Positions 26,606 through 41,489 are shown, numbered from the stretch's first letter. The stretch is 64,000 nucleotides of DNA from Acidocella aromatica (GCF_014201825.1 NZ_JACHFJ010000005.1:84966-148965); one strand, 5' to 3'. Notes: generated from the letters alone by a model not told the origin. Program-made: numbers and translations.

Positions 26606-27322
26606 TCAATCGATCCAGACCAGCCTATGATAGTCGAATGATTGCGGCGTGTCCGGCTTGATTACGTAGAAAAACGGCGAGAGGTCGAAATCCCGCGGGG
26701 TGAATAGCCCGGTGTTGTAAATATGGAAGACCTCCGCCGCCTTGCGCGCCACCGCCGGAACAGTTGAAGGACCGGGGATTTCTGGCAGGATTGGGTAACC
26801 CACCATTTGGAAGCACTCGGCGACCAGGGTGGAGCAGATGGCGCGGGTCGGGTCGGCTGACCCGAGCGCGATGGCCCGGCGCCGCCAAGCGCGGGGCACC
26901 GGCAGCGGTACCATGTAGCGTGCCAGGTCGAACACGTGTTTCAGGTCGTATTGCCCCCCCAAGCGCGAGACGGCGTGAGCGATGATCTTGTCCGCATCCT
27001 CGTCTGTTAGATTGATCGGCCGGCAGATGCGCACATGGTACGGAACAAGCTCGTCCAGCTTGAAGCTGCGCACACCCTCGATGATATCCGCCTCGATGCA
27101 TTCGCCCCCGCCGGCATAAAGCGCGGCGTGCGACCAGGTGGACTGGGTGAGATATTTTATGACGGTGGAAATCCGCAGATGTCCCTCCACCAGAATCACA
27201 TCCGCCGGGCGCAACACATGGCGCAGTGTATGGAGATTTACCGGAAGCGCGGGCTCGACCGGTACCCGCTTAGTGAGAAACCGCGCGATGGCGCCGCCAA
27301 TGAAGCGCCGCAGCCTGTTCAT
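26606..27322 (-). CDS. YiiX/YebB-like N1pC/P60-type cysteine hydrolase
   Basis: A 238-residue protein of the permuted papain-like group. The His of [16 protein letters not shown] (H65) and the Cys of [12 protein letters not shown] (C163) form the likely catalytic pair in permuted order. DVILVEG near residue 42 is the usual first strand. Family members act on amide, thioester or lipid-linked bonds, often at membranes, but the substrate here is unknown. No signal peptide is evident. The start overlaps the uvrA stop by four bases (ATGA), so it is translated after uvrA and shares its control. Confidence 0.78.
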   Translation of the reverse strand: MNRLRRFIGGAIARFLTKRVPVEPALPVNLHTLRHVLRPADVILVEGHLRISTVIKYLTQSTWSHAALYAGGGECIEADIIEGVRSFKLDELVPYHVRICRPINLTDEDADKIIAHAVSRLGGQYDLKHVFDLARYMVPLPVPRAWRRRAIALGSADPTRAICSTLVAECFQMVGYPILPEIPGPSTVPAVARKAAEVFHIYNTGLFTPRDFDLSPFFYVIKPDTPQSFDYHRLVWID

Positions 27323-30180
27323 CCGGCCTTCTTCCGCGCCTTTGCCGGCTTGAGCAGCGGTTTGAGGAAACGCCCGGTATAGCTCTCCTCCGTCTGCGCG
27401 ATCTGCTCCGGCGTGCCGGTGGCGATGATACGTCCGCCCCCTGCCCCGCCTTCCGGTCCAATATCGATGATATGGTCGGCGGTTTTGATCACCTCGAGAT
27501 TATGCTCGATGACCACGATGGAATTGCCCGTATCCACCAGCGCGTGCAGCACCTCCAGCAGCTTGCGCGTATCCTCGAAATGCAGGCCGGTGGTGGGTTC
27601 ATCGAGAATATACAGCGTGCGGCCGGTGGCGCGGCGCGCCAGTTCCTTGGCTAGTTTGATGCGCTGCGCCTCGCCGCCCGAAAGCGTGGTGGCCTGCTGG
27701 CCGAGCTTGATATAGCCCAAGCCCACGCGCGCCAGGATGCTCAGGCGGTCATGGATTTTGGGCACGGCGGCGAAGAAGGGCAGCGCCTCGTCCACCGACA
27801 TGTCCAGCACATCGGCGATGGATTTGTTGCGGAACTTCACCTCCAGCGTCTCGCGGTTGTAGCGCTTGCCCTTGCAGGTGTCGCAGGTGACGAAGACATC
27901 CGGCAGGAAGTGCATCTCGATCTTCAGCACGCCGTCGCCCTGGCAGGCCTCGCAGCGCCCGCCTTTGACGTTGAAGGAGAAGCGGCCCGGCTTGTAGCCG
28001 CGCGCACGGGACTCCGGCATCTCGGCGAACCAGTCGCGGATGGGGGCGAAGAGGTCCGTGTAGGTGGCGGGGTTGGAGCGCGGGGTGCGACCGATGGGGG
28101 ATTGGTCGATGTCGATGATCTTGTCGAGTTGTTCGAGCCCCTCGATGCGCTCATGCGGGGCGGGGACTTCGCCCGAGCCCATCAGGCGGCGGGAGATGGC
28201 TTTGTAGAGCGTGTCGATCACCAGCGTGGATTTGCCTCCGCCGGAGACGCCGGTGACACAGGTGAACACGCCGAGCGGGAATTCGGCGGTGACGTTTTTC
28301 AAATTATTGCCACGCGCGCCGACGATCTTCACCGCCCGCCCCTTTTGCAGCGGGCGGCGGGTGGGCACGGGGATGGAGCGGCGGCCGGAGAGGTAATCGC
28401 CAGTGATGGATTTCGGGTTGGCCTCGACTTCGTTCGGCGTGCCCTGGGCGATGACATGGCCGCCATTCACGCCAGCGCCGGGCCCCATATCGATGAGATG
28501 GTCGGCGGCGCGGATGGCGTCTTCGTCGTGCTCGACCACCAGCACGGTGTTGCCGAGGTTTTTTAGCCGGTTGAGCGTGCCGAGCAGGCGTTCATTATCG
28601 CGCTGGTGCAGACCGATGCTGGGTTCGTCCAGCACGTAGAGCACGCCGGTGAGGCCGGAGCCGATCTGCGAGGCGAGGCGGATGCGCTGGCTCTCGCCGC
28701 CCGAGAGGGTGGCCGAGCCGCGTGCGAGGGTAAGGTAGTTGAGGCCGACATCGAGCAGGAATTGCAGGCGGTCGTGGATTTCGCGCAGGATTCGCCTTGC
28801 GATTTCCAGGCGCTGCGGGGTGAGCGTGTCGGCCACCGTGTCGAACCACGCCTTGGCGTTGTCGATGGACATTTCCGCCACTTCGGCGAGGTTCTTGCCC
28901 GCCACCTTCACGGCCAGCGCCTCGGGCTTGAGGCGTGCGCCGTGGCAGGTGCCGCAGGGGCGCTCGGCGTGGTAGCGGGAGAGTTCCTCGCGCACCCAGG
29001 CGGAGTCGGTCTCCTTCAGCCGGCGTTCCAGATTGCGGATCACGCCCTCGAACGGTTTGGTGACGGTGTAGGCGCGGGCTGAGTCCTTATAGGTGAATTT
29101 CACCTCGTCCTTGGTGCCGTAGAGGAGTTTCTCGCGCACATCCTCGGGCAGTTTTTCCCAGGGCGTGGTCATGCGGATGCCGAAATGCTTGGCGAGCGAG
29201 GCGAGCGTCTGGTCGTAATAGGGCGATTGCACGCCGGACCAGGGGGCGATGGCGTTATTGTCCAGCGCGCGCTGCTCGTCTGGCACCACCAGATGCGGGT
29301 CGAAATAGATCTCGTGGCCCAGACCGTCGCAGACTGGGCAGGCGCCGTGTGGGGAGTTGAAGGAGAACAGGCGAGGCTCGATCTCCTCGATGGTGAAGCC
29401 GGAGACAGGGCAGGCGAAGCGGGCGGAGAACACGGTGCGCTCGCCGGTATCGGCGTCCTCGGCGTAGACGATGCCGTCGGTGAGGCCCAAAGCGGTCTCG
29501 AAAGAATCGGCGAGGCGCTGCTCGATGCCGGGTTTGACCACCACGCGGTCCACCACTGCCTCGATCTCGTGTTTCAGCTTCTTGTTCAGCGTGGGAGCCT
29601 GGTCCAGCTCGTAGAGCTTGCCGTCGATCTTGGCGCGGGTGAAGCCCTTGCGCTGGAGCTCGGCAAGTTCCTTCTTGTACTCGCCCTTGCGGTCGCGGAT
29701 CACGGGGGCCAGCAGCAGCAGGCGCGTGCCCTCCTTCATCGCCAGCACGCGGTCCACCATCTGGCTCACCGTCTGGGCCTCGATGGGCAGGCCGGTGGCG
29801 GGGGAGTACGGCACGCCCGCGCGCGCCCAGAGCAGACGCATATAGTCGTGGATTTCCGTCACCGTGCCGACGGTGGAGCGCGGGTTCTTGGAGGTGGTTT
29901 TCTGCTCGATGGAGATGGCGGGGGACAGGCCCTCGATGGAATCGACATCGGGCTTGCCCATCAGCTCCAGGAACTGGCGGGCATAGGCGGAGAGGCTCTC
30001 CACATAACGGCGCTGGCCTTCGGCATAGATGGTATCGAACGCCAGGGAGGATTTGCCCGAGCCGGAGAGGCCGGTGATGACGGTGAGCTGCTCGCGGGGG
30101 ATCTGGATGTCGATATTCTTAAGATTATGCTCACGCGCGCCGCGAACTGTGATGAACCCGGCACCTTTGTCTTCCGCCAT
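27319..30180 (-). CDS. uvrA: excinuclease ABC subunit A
   Basis: A 953-residue damage-recognition ATPase of nucleotide excision repair. Two ABC modules are complete: Walker [15 protein letters not shown] and [14 protein letters not shown], signatures [12 protein letters not shown] and [12 protein letters not shown], and Walker [13 protein letters not shown] and [12 protein letters not shown]. Two Cys-rich zinc sites are also present (CPVCDG, and CEACQG with CDTCKG). The ATG at 30180 matches the usual MAED... opening. An alphaproteobacterial LexA box lies 13-27 bases upstream, so SOS induction is likely. Confidence 0.97.
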   Translation of the reverse strand: MAEDKGAGFITVRGAREHNLKNIDIQIPREQLTVITGLSGSGKSSLAFDTIYAEGQRRYVESLSAYARQFLELMGKPDVDSIEGLSPAISIEQKTTSKNPRSTVGTVTEIHDYMRLLWARAGVPYSPATGLPIEAQTVSQMVDRVLAMKEGTRLLLLAPVIRDRKGEYKKELAELQRKGFTRAKIDGKLYELDQAPTLNKKLKHEIEAVVDRVVVKPGIEQRLADSFETALGLTDGIVYAEDADTGERTVFSARFACPVSGFTIEEIEPRLFSFNSPHGACPVCDGLGHEIYFDPHLVVPDEQRALDNNAIAPWSGVQSPYYDQTLASLAKHFGIRMTTPWEKLPEDVREKLLYGTKDEVKFTYKDSARAYTVTKPFEGVIRNLERRLKETDSAWVREELSRYHAERPCGTCHGARLKPEALAVKVAGKNLAEVAEMSIDNAKAWFDTVADTLTPQRLEIARRILREIHDRLQFLLDVGLNYLTLARGSATLSGGESQRIRLASQIGSGLTGVLYVLDEPSIGLHQRDNERLLGTLNRLKNLGNTVLVVEHDEDAIRAADHLIDMGPGAGVNGGHVIAQGTPNEVEANPKSITGDYLSGRRSIPVPTRRPLQKGRAVKIVGARGNNLKNVTAEFPLGVFTCVTGVSGGGKSTLVIDTLYKAISRRLMGSGEVPAPHERIEGLEQLDKIIDIDQSPIGRTPRSNPATYTDLFAPIRDWFAEMPESRARGYKPGRFSFNVKGGRCEACQGDGVLKIEMHFLPDVFVTCDTCKGKRYNRETLEVKFRNKSIADVLDMSVDEALPFFAAVPKIHDRLSILARVGLGYIKLGQQATTLSGGEAQRIKLAKELARRATGRTLYILDEPTTGLHFEDTRKLLEVLHALVDTGNSIVVIEHNLEVIKTADHIIDIGPEGGAGGGRIIATGTPEQIAQTEESYTGRFLKPLLKPAKARKKAG

Positions 30181-30192
30181 GTCAGCCTCGAT

Positions 30193-30207
30193 GTTCCCGC
30201 AATGTTC
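30193..30207. promoter_or_regulatory. LexA (SOS) box between uvrA and ssb
   Basis: GTTC-CCGCAAT-GTTC at 30193-30207 is a perfect match to the alphaproteobacterial LexA consensus GTTC-N7-GTTC. It sits in the 122-base divergent gap, 13 bases upstream of the uvrA start and 96 bases upstream of ssb. LexA bound here would overlap the uvrA promoter or leader and could also repress ssb. Confidence 0.8.
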
Positions 30208-30302
30208 TTGTAAGATAGGGATTTGCCCGGCATAAAGCAAATATGGTTAAGCGGCGCGGGATGCGTTAAGCTTGATGATGATTTTTGGTTTAGGAGATCC
30301 GC

Positions 30303-30797
30303 GTGGCCGGTAGTGTGAACAAGGTTATTCTGGTGGGCAATCTGGGCAAGGACCCGGAAGTCCGCAACGCGCAGTCGGGCCTGAAGATCGTGAATCTCAC
30401 CGTCGCGACCTCCGACACCTGGAACGACAAGATGAGCGGCGAGCGCAAGGAACTCACCGAGTGGCACCGCGTCGTCATCATGAACGACCGTCTGGGCGAG
30501 GTGGCGGAGAAATATCTGCGCAAGGGCTCCAAGGTTTATCTCGAGGGCAAGCTGCAAACCCGTAAATGGACCGACCAGTCCGGCCAGGACCGCTACACCA
30601 CCGAGATCATGCTCGGCCGCTTCGGCGGCGAGCTGGTGCTGCTGGATAAGGCCGGTGGCAATGCCGGCATGGGCGGCGGGGATGATTACGGCGCACCCGC
30701 GCCGCGCGCCGCCGCACCGGCCAAGGCCCCGGCCCGCGCCGTGGGCGGCTGGGACACGCGCCCGGGCAATGATCTGGACGACGAGATTCCGTTCTAA
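30303..30797 (+). CDS. ssb: single-stranded DNA-binding protein
   Basis: A 164-residue SSB starting at GTG 30303. The OB fold fills residues 1-110 ([20 protein letters not shown]-like [35 protein letters not shown]). A flexible Gly/Ala/Pro linker follows, and the acidic tip DLDDEIPF binds repair and replication partners. It is divergent from uvrA with the SOS box between them, and a terminator follows. Confidence 0.96.
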   Translation: MAGSVNKVILVGNLGKDPEVRNAQSGLKIVNLTVATSDTWNDKMSGERKELTEWHRVVIMNDRLGEVAEKYLRKGSKVYLEGKLQTRKWTDQSGQDRYTTEIMLGRFGGELVLLDKAGGNAGMGGGDDYGAPAPRAAAPAKAPARAVGGWDTRPGNDLDDEIPF

Positions 30798-30827
30798 AAT
30801 TCCTCTTACCGACAAGAGTTTTTGGGT

Positions 30828-30860
30828 GCCGCCTTTTTGCAAAAAGGCGGCATTCTTTTT
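30828..30860 (+). terminator. ssb terminator
   Basis: GCCGCCTTTTT at 30828-30838 pairs with AAAAAGGCGGC at 30841-30851 and is followed by ATTCTTTTT. It lies about 30 bases past the ssb stop. A similar T-stem/A-stem hairpin occurs after mtnP. Confidence 0.8.
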
Positions 30861-30873
30861 GCCACGATAGGCG

Positions 30874-30909
30874 GCGGGTTTTACCGTTCTGGAAGCATGA
30901 GATGAGCGA
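30874..30909 (+). repeat. imperfect direct repeat, left copy (mtnP leader-like)
   Basis: This 36-base stretch, running from GCGGGTTTTACCGTTCTGG to ATGAGCGA, matches 31632-31667 at 32 of 36 positions. The right copy spans the mtnP ribosome binding site and first codons. In the left copy the ATG opens a frame of only about 20 codons, so it looks like a duplicated leader rather than a gene. Confidence 0.7.
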
Positions 30910-31011
30910 ACAACCGGGCTCAAGCCCATGCCGGCATCGCCCCACCATGCAAGATGGTTGATCCAAAGCTGGGGAGCTTACGTATAAGCAGCATCAACCG
31001 GGAGAAACGGG

Positions 31012-31581
31012 ATGCGAACTTGGCGGCTTTCATGCCTTGCTCTTACGGTGATCTTGGCACTATCCGCTTGCGCTTCACAACCCGCCGCGCCACTGGCGCC
31101 ACAGCCACTGCGCAGCATTGATGAGGCACGGTTTTTCACTGGAAGATGGTACGAAATCGCCCGCACGCCAATGCAAATTACCAATGGCTGCGTGGCCGGA
31201 ACGACGGATTATATCCGCGGCGCCAACGGGAAGCTGCGCGAGTTGGACGCCTGCCATATGAACACGCCAGCGGACGAGGAAAAATCCATCCAGGGGCCGG
31301 TGACCATCCTGAATCCCGGCGAGAATAATAAGACACTGGTCAACTACCGTCTACTTTATGGTCTGATCACCATCTCACGGACTTATTGGATTACCGACCA
31401 TGGCGTTGATTATGATTGGTTTATGTTTACCGATCCCGGCTTCAAGAACATCTCGATCTTCACGCGTACGCCGCGCCCCAGTTCGGCCGATGTGGCAAAG
31501 CTGACAGCGCGGGCACGGGCGCTGGGTTATGACACCACCAAGCTTGAATACCCCACCGAATTTCCGTCAGGCGCCGACTAA
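31012..31581 (+). CDS. lipocalin-family lipoprotein (Blc-like)
   Basis: A 189-residue outer-membrane-type lipoprotein. The signal peptide ends in the lipobox LSAC (Cys20). The lipocalin signature is FFTGRWYEIART, containing GxW, followed by strands such as YWITDHGVDYDWFMFTDPG and a C-terminal helix (ADVAKLTARARALGYD). Bacterial lipocalins of this group are thought to bind lipids or hydrophobic compounds and to aid membrane maintenance. The gene stands alone between ssb and mtnP, flanked by a 36-base direct repeat, and its codon and base use look slightly less GC-rich than its neighbours. Confidence 0.85.
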   Translation: MRTWRLSCLALTVILALSACASQPAAPLAPQPLRSIDEARFFTGRWYEIARTPMQITNGCVAGTTDYIRGANGKLRELDACHMNTPADEEKSIQGPVTILNPGENNKTLVNYRLLYGLITISRTYWITDHGVDYDWFMFTDPGFKNISIFTRTPRPSSADVAKLTARARALGYDTTKLEYPTEFPSGAD

Positions 31582-31631
31582 CGGGCGCGCCCCAGTCCTG
31601 TTCAACCGGAGCAAAAAACCGTAAAGCGGCA

Positions 31632-31659
31632 GCGGATTTTAGCGTTCTGGGAGCATCAG

Positions 31660-31667
<8 letters not shown>
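31632..31667 (+). repeat. imperfect direct repeat, right copy (mtnP leader)
   Basis: Right-hand partner of the 30874-30909 repeat, 32 of 36 bases identical. It covers CTGGGAGC, the likely mtnP ribosome binding site, and the mtnP start codon at 31660. Confidence 0.7.
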
Positions 31668-32538
<871 letters not shown>

Positions 32539-32550
32539 TAAGAGTGATTC

Positions 32551-32578
32551 GTGGGGGCTTTTTGAAAAAAGCCCCCAC
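32551..32578. terminator. terminator between mtnP and the panE-like gene
   Basis: GTGGGGGC plus five T at 32551-32563 pairs with six A plus GCCCCCAC at 32565-32578. It lies between convergent genes and could serve both. Confidence 0.75.
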
Positions 32579-32595
32579 ACCCCTAAAAACTTCTG

Positions 32596-33477
32596 TTAGT
32601 TTTTCTTTTCCAGCATTTTTACCAGCATGTGCAGCGTCCGGTTTACGGGGACCGGGATGCTTAGTGCCTCACCCTGGCGCACCACATAGCCGTTTAGATA
32701 ATCAATCTCCGTCGGCCGCCCGCGCGCCAGATCCTGCGCCGTGGAGGAACGCTGCTCGGGCATAAGTACCGCGAGTTGGCTTACCACCTCATGCATGTCG
32801 CCCGGCACTGTCACACCCAGCCGCGAAGCCACGGTTAGGCATTCATCCACCACATCCCGCAGTACCCGTTCCGCGCCGGGGAAGTCCGCGAAGCGACCGT
32901 AAGGCATCTGGGCGATGGCGGAGATGGCGTTGTACGCGCAGTTCAAAATTACCTTGCTCCAGAGCGCGCCCTGCACATTGCTGGAAATCTCGGTGGGAAT
33001 GCCGGCGCGGGTGAATAGCTTGGCCAGAGCTAGGTGACCGCCCAGCACCAGACGGCCGCCGCCATGGTGGCGGACATGCCCCGCCCCCGCCATGTCCGTG
33101 CCGACATAGACCACCACCGGGATTACGCCACGGCCCAGCGCCGCCTGTAGCCGCTCGGCATTGTCCACGCCGTTTTGCAGGCTGAGCACCAACGCGTCAG
33201 CCCCCAGCACTGGGCGCAACGCCCTGCCCGCTTCCTCGGTATCGGCGGATTTCACGCAGACCAGCACCAGTTCGGCATCAAGCGCGCCCTCGGCCTCCGT
33301 GCTCGCTTGCACGGGCACGAACACGCTCTCCCCGGCGCGCTCCAGGCGCAGGCCGTCGCGGTTCATCGCCTCCACATGCTGCGGGCGGCCGATCAGCGTC
33401 ACCTCATGCCCGCCCAGCGCCAGCAGCGCGCCGTAATAACAGCCGACGGCCCCGGCTCCCATGATCGCGATCTTCAT
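32596..33477 (-). CDS. 2-dehydropantoate 2-reductase family protein
   Basis: A 293-residue NADPH-dependent ketopantoate reductase-like protein. The N-terminal Rossmann motif is MKIAIMGAGAVGCYYGALLA. Middle blocks include SLQNGVDN, and the catalytic lysine region reads NVQGALWSKVILNCAYNAISA (Lys and Asn conserved). It likely makes pantoate for CoA, but other 2-oxoacid reductases share the fold, so panE is not assigned with certainty. The ATG at 33477 is chosen over one three codons upstream. It is convergent with mtnP and lies downstream of rpsA, past the rpsA terminator. Confidence 0.85.
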   Translation of the reverse strand: MKIAIMGAGAVGCYYGALLALGGHEVTLIGRPQHVEAMNRDGLRLERAGESVFVPVQASTEAEGALDAELVLVCVKSADTEEAGRALRPVLGADALVLSLQNGVDNAERLQAALGRGVIPVVVYVGTDMAGAGHVRHHGGGRLVLGGHLALAKLFTRAGIPTEISSNVQGALWSKVILNCAYNAISAIAQMPYGRFADFPGAERVLRDVVDECLTVASRLGVTVPGDMHEVVSQLAVLMPEQRSSTAQDLARGRPTEIDYLNGYVVRQGEALSIPVPVNRTLHMLVKMLEKKN

Positions 33478-33508
33478 ACCAAGCACTATGCCTTGGGCCC
33501 AGCGCGCA

Positions 33509-33542
33509 AAAAACCCCGGCAGGTTGCCCTGCCGGGGTTTTT
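33509..33542 (-). terminator. rpsA terminator
   Basis: A perfect 15-bp stem (AAAAACCCCGGCAGG at 33509-33523 with CCTGCCGGGGTTTTT at 33528-33542) and a four-base loop. On the minus strand it lies 23 bases past the rpsA stop and ends in a T run, so it fits rpsA termination just before the panE-like gene. Confidence 0.88.
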
Positions 33543-33564
33543 CAGTTGGCCTGACGGCCGGTGA

Positions 33565-35298
33565 TTACTCTTCGGTCTGCTGGTTACGGCGGCGGATGGC
33601 CGCACCCAGGATGTCGCCCAGCGAGGCGCCCGAGTCGGACGAGCCGTAATCGGTGATCGCTTGCTTGTCCTCGTCGATCTCCTTGCCCTTGATGGTGAGC
33701 TGCAGCTTGCGGGCAGCGCGGTCCACCGCGGTGATCTTGGCATCGACCTTGTCGCCAACGGCGAAGCGCTCGGGGCGCTGCTCACCCTTGTCGCGCGCCA
33801 GTTCGGCGCGGCGGATGAAGCCGGTCAGCACATCGTCAACCTTCACTTCGATGCCGTTGCTCTGCACGGCGGTCACGATGCAGGTGACGATCTGGTTCTT
33901 GTGGATGCGATCCAGCACGCCAGCGGCCGGGTCGACCTCAAGCTGCTTGATGCCGAGCGAGATACGCTCCTTCTCCACGTCCACGTCCAGCACCTTGGCC
34001 TTGACGACCTCGCCCTTGGCGAACTTCGCAATGGCCTGCTCGCCGGTCTCTTCCCAGGAGAGGTCGGACATGTGGACCATGCCGTCGATCTCGGCGCCAA
34101 CCGCGATGAACAGACCGAACTCGGTGATGTTGCGGATTTCGCCTTCGACGATGGAGCCGATCGGGTGCTCGTCCTGGAACTCTTCCCAGGGGTTGCGCTG
34201 AACCTGCTTCAGGCCCAGCGAGATGCGGCGCTTGGAGGCGTCCACATCCAGCACGACCACTTCCACTTCCTGCGAGGTGGAGACGATCTTGCCCGGATGG
34301 ACGTTCTTCTTCGTCCAGGACATCTCGGAAACGTGCACCAGACCTTCGACGCCCGGCTCCAGCTCCACGAAGGCGCCGTAATCGGTGATGTTGGTGACGC
34401 GGCCGGAGACCTTGATGCCGGGCGGGTACTTGGCTTCCACGCCTTCCCACGGATCGGCCTCAAGCTGCTTCATGCCAAGGCTGATGCGCTGGGTCTCGGG
34501 GTTGAAGCGGATGACCTGCACCTTGACCGGCTGACCGATGGTCAGGGCCTCGGCCGGGTGGTTGATGCGCTTCCAGGCGATGTCGGTGACGTGCAGCAGG
34601 CCGTCCACGCCGCCGAGGTCCACGAACGCGCCGTAATCGGTGATGTTCTTCACCACGCCGTCCAGGATCTGGCCTTCCTTCAGGCCGTGGATCAGCTCGG
34701 AGCGCTGCTCGGCGCGGGTCTCTTCCAGCACCGCACGACGGGAAACGACGATGTTGCCGCGCTGGCGGTCCATCTTCAGGATCTGGAACGGCTGGGAGAC
34801 GCCCATCAGCGGGGCGACGTCGCGCACCGGACGGATATCGACCTGCGAGCCGGGCAGGAACGCGGTGGCGCCGCCGAGATCGACAGTGAAGCCGCCCTTG
34901 ACGCGGCCGTGGATCACGCCGTTCACGCGGGTCTGGGCCTCAAAGGCCTTCTCCAGCTGGGTCCAGGACTCCTCGCTGCGCGCCTTCTCACGGGACAGCA
35001 CCATCGCGCCGTCCTTGTCCTCGTAGCGCTCAATGAAGAGATCGAAGACGTCGCCGGCGTTCACTTCCGGCTTGGCGCCGATCGGGGCGAACTCGCGCAG
35101 GGGAACGCGGCCCTCGGACTTGAGGCCGACATCGACAATCACGAAATCGTCGTCGATCCGGAGCACCTTGCCGGAAACGACGGAACCCTCGAAGCCGCCG
35201 CCGGCGCCGAGGGAGGAATCGAGAAGAGCAGCGAAGTCATCGGCGCCGGCATAGGCCGGGGCGTCGGAATGACGGAGGGCTTGGGAAGAAGAAGCCAT
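33565..35298 (-). CDS. rpsA: 30S ribosomal protein S1
   Basis: A 577-residue protein made of consecutive S1 RNA-binding repeats. The most distinct carry DYGAFVDLGGVDGLLHVTDI, DYGAFVELEPGVEGLVHVSE and FGLFIAVGAEIDGMVHMSD. S1 docks mRNA on the small subunit. The N-terminus begins at the ATG at 35298 (MASSSQALRHSD), with AAGGA upstream. An earlier in-frame ATG (MFKDISSH) is less likely because it lacks a ribosome binding site. The length is slightly above the usual alphaproteobacterial S1. Confidence 0.95.
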   Translation of the reverse strand: MASSSQALRHSDAPAYAGADDFAALLDSSLGAGGGFEGSVVSGKVLRIDDDFVIVDVGLKSEGRVPLREFAPIGAKPEVNAGDVFDLFIERYEDKDGAMVLSREKARSEESWTQLEKAFEAQTRVNGVIHGRVKGGFTVDLGGATAFLPGSQVDIRPVRDVAPLMGVSQPFQILKMDRQRGNIVVSRRAVLEETRAEQRSELIHGLKEGQILDGVVKNITDYGAFVDLGGVDGLLHVTDIAWKRINHPAEALTIGQPVKVQVIRFNPETQRISLGMKQLEADPWEGVEAKYPPGIKVSGRVTNITDYGAFVELEPGVEGLVHVSEMSWTKKNVHPGKIVSTSQEVEVVVLDVDASKRRISLGLKQVQRNPWEEFQDEHPIGSIVEGEIRNITEFGLFIAVGAEIDGMVHMSDLSWEETGEQAIAKFAKGEVVKAKVLDVDVEKERISLGIKQLEVDPAAGVLDRIHKNQIVTCIVTAVQSNGIEVKVDDVLTGFIRRAELARDKGEQRPERFAVGDKVDAKITAVDRAARKLQLTIKGKEIDEDKQAITDYGSSDSGASLGDILGAAIRRRNQQTEE

Positions 35299-35525
35299 GT
35301 GGCTGGAAATGTCCTTAAACATACGGGCGATACGGCCCGGTTGGGTTTGCGCCACCCGGATACGGGCAACGGCTAACGCACCCCTGGCGCCACTTTGGGG
35401 CGGGGTGGCTGGTTGACGATGGCGGTCTCTTAGACCCACCGTGAGGGAAGTCAAGCAAATACGCTATAAACCAGAGGGCTACAGAGGCTTCGCGTTCCCG
35501 GATTAACTGCTATAAGCCACGCGCG
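35299..35525. promoter_or_regulatory. rpsA/bamD divergent intergenic region
   Basis: A 227-base gap upstream of both rpsA and bamD, which must contain the two promoters and the rpsA leader. No operator or riboswitch was recognised. An open frame runs through it on the minus strand but shows no coding features. Confidence 0.4.
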
Positions 35526-36407
35526 ATGACAAAATTCTGCTCTGGCCTTGCCCGTGTCTCCCTGCTCGCCCTGGCTCTCGGCCTGGCGGGGTGCTCCAGC
35601 TTTAGCCTGTTCCATAAGAGCCAGGCTCAGGACGAGCTGTTTCCCGGCGGCGTGGTTCCCCCGCCGGACCAGCTCTATGCCCAGGGCGTGGACCACATGC
35701 AGAAGGGCGAATACGACAAGGCCGCCAAGGCTTTCGACGCCGAGGAGGAAAACTACCCCTACTCGACCTGGGCCACGCACGCCCAGCTCTTGGCCGGCTA
35801 CGCCCAGTACAAGCAGCAGAATTACGACGATGCGATCAGCGCGCTGACGCGCTTCATCGGGCTGCACCCGGCCAGCCCCGAGGTGGCCTACGCCTATTAC
35901 CTGAAGGCGCTGTGCTATTACGAGCAGATCGAGGACGAGCAGCGCGACCAGACCACGACCTTCGAGGCGATCCAGACGCTGCAAGACGTGATCAACCGCT
36001 TCCCCGACAGCTCCTATGCCCGCGATGCGCGAATCAAGCTGCGCCTTGCCAATAACCGCCTCGCCGCGCATGACATGACGATCGGGCGCTTTTACGAGAA
36101 GCAGCACCTCTATGGCGCCGCCATCGGCCGCTACCAGAATGTGGTAAACACCTACCAGACCACCAGTTTCGTACCCGAGGCCCTGGAGCGGCTGGTGGAA
36201 TGCTATCTGGACCTCGGGCTGACCGACGCCGCCGTGCGCTCGGCCTCGGTGCTGGGCTACAACTACCCCGGCAGCAGCTGGTACCAAACCGCCTATGGCA
36301 AGCTGAAGGAGCACGGGCTGACCACCGCCGCCAACCAGAGCGAGGCGGAAACCGGCGGCAACGCCCCCCCCCCGCCCGCCAAGCACCACTGGTTCTGGAT
36401 TTTCTAA
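35526..36407 (+). CDS. bamD: outer membrane protein assembly factor BamD
   Basis: A 293-residue lipoprotein of the BAM complex, which inserts beta-barrel proteins in the outer membrane. The signal peptide ends in the lipobox LAGC (Cys23). Several TPR-like helical repeats follow (YAQGVDHMQKGEYDKAAKAFD, SPEVAYAYYLKALCYY). The C-terminal tail has a run of four prolines encoded by ten consecutive C (36364-36373), then HHWFWIF. It heads a rightward bamD-recN-ligA-marC run with six bases to recN. Confidence 0.93.
   Translation: MTKFCSGLARVSLLALALGLAGCSSFSLFHKSQAQDELFPGGVVPPPDQLYAQGVDHMQKGEYDKAAKAFDAEEENYPYSTWATHAQLLAGYAQYKQQNYDDAISALTRFIGLHPASPEVAYAYYLKALCYYEQIEDEQRDQTTTFEAIQTLQDVINRFPDSSYARDARIKLRLANNRLAAHDMTIGRFYEKQHLYGAAIGRYQNVVNTYQTTSFVPEALERLVECYLDLGLTDAAVRSASVLGYNYPGSSWYQTAYGKLKEHGLTTAANQSEAETGGNAPPPPAKHHWFWIF
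36364..36373 (+). repeat. C10 mononucleotide tract in bamD
   Basis: Ten consecutive C near the 3' end of bamD. The gene is in frame as given. Slippage would change only the last dozen or so residues or carry translation past the stop toward recN. Confidence 0.8.
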
Positions 36408-36413
36408 GACCAC

Positions 36414-40770
<4,357 letters not shown>

Positions 40771-40806
40771 CTTCCCGGTTCACACGCCCGCGCAAATCCG
40801 CCGCCC

Positions 40807-41373
40807 TTACCAATCGTGGTCCACCGGGAAGAAATTCATATTCGCATCCATCGTTGCCTTATTCGCGGCTGATACTTTCGGGAAATGCGCCAAAATGGCC
40901 AGTGTTTGTTCAGGAGTCCTGGTAAAATCGGGGCCGGACAATGCAGCCAGGGCCGCTGTCTGGTCGCCTCTATCCAACGCGTGAGATGCCGCCACCAGAT
41001 GGTCGATCACTGATTGCGACGGCGCGCTCTCGGGCACGCCAAGTATGCCGCGCACCTCGGTGCGTGCATCCAGCATCTCCTGTTTCGTGATTTCATCCCA
41101 ACCGGCCCAGCGCCCGCTGGACGAAAACTGCCCCGCCATGGCGTCCAGCGAGGCGATCGCCAAGGCCATGTCGGCTGGCTTCCCTTGCATTCTCTCAGGG
41201 TAGGCGAATGCGATCATGGCGTCGTTAACGGCGGCAAGCGCTGGGTCTTCCCCCACAACGGAATTGCCGAACGCATCCTCGGGTAAATAACCGGTCGATG
41301 GCACCGGCGCTTCATGAACACAGCCGGCCAGGGCAAGGCAAACCAGGGGCAGCAGGAGAACGCGGCTCATCAT
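40807..41373 (-). CDS. predicted lipoprotein of unknown function
   Basis: A 188-residue lipoprotein. The signal peptide MMSRVLLLPLVCLALAGC ends in the lipobox LAGC, and GGAGAC precedes the ATG at 41373. The mature part is mostly helical and contains paired segments around ALAAVNDAMIAFAYPE and LAAVNDAM. No family recognised. Convergent with marC and divergent from marR, sharing the region that holds the 22-bp palindrome. Confidence 0.72.
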   Translation of the reverse strand: MMSRVLLLPLVCLALAGCVHEAPVPSTGYLPEDAFGNSVVGEDPALAAVNDAMIAFAYPERMQGKPADMALAIASLDAMAGQFSSSGRWAGWDEITKQEMLDARTEVRGILGVPESAPSQSVIDHLVAASHALDRGDQTAALAALSGPDFTRTPEQTLAILAHFPKVSAANKATMDANMNFFPVDHDW

Positions 41374-41459
41374 CTTTGTCTCCATCCAAGATATAGGGAC
41401 CGCGTTGATCATATACGAACATCCCCAAAAGCCACCCATCGGCAGTCTCTTGCATCCCT

Positions 41460-41481
41460 TATAATAAGCATGCTTATTATA
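41460..41481. promoter_or_regulatory. 22-bp perfect palindrome, likely MarR operator
   Basis: A perfect palindrome centred on GCATGC (half-site TATAATAAGCA) ends eight bases before the marR ATG. MarR proteins bind such AT-rich dyads, so autoregulation of marR-emrA-emrB is likely. It could also affect the divergent lipoprotein gene. Confidence 0.8.
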
Positions 41482-41489
41482 TCCCTGCT

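Noticed and set aside
33661..35376. 571-codon plus-strand frame opposite rpsA
   Set aside because: Shadow of the S1 repeats. Its apparent internal repetition mirrors the rpsA repeats.
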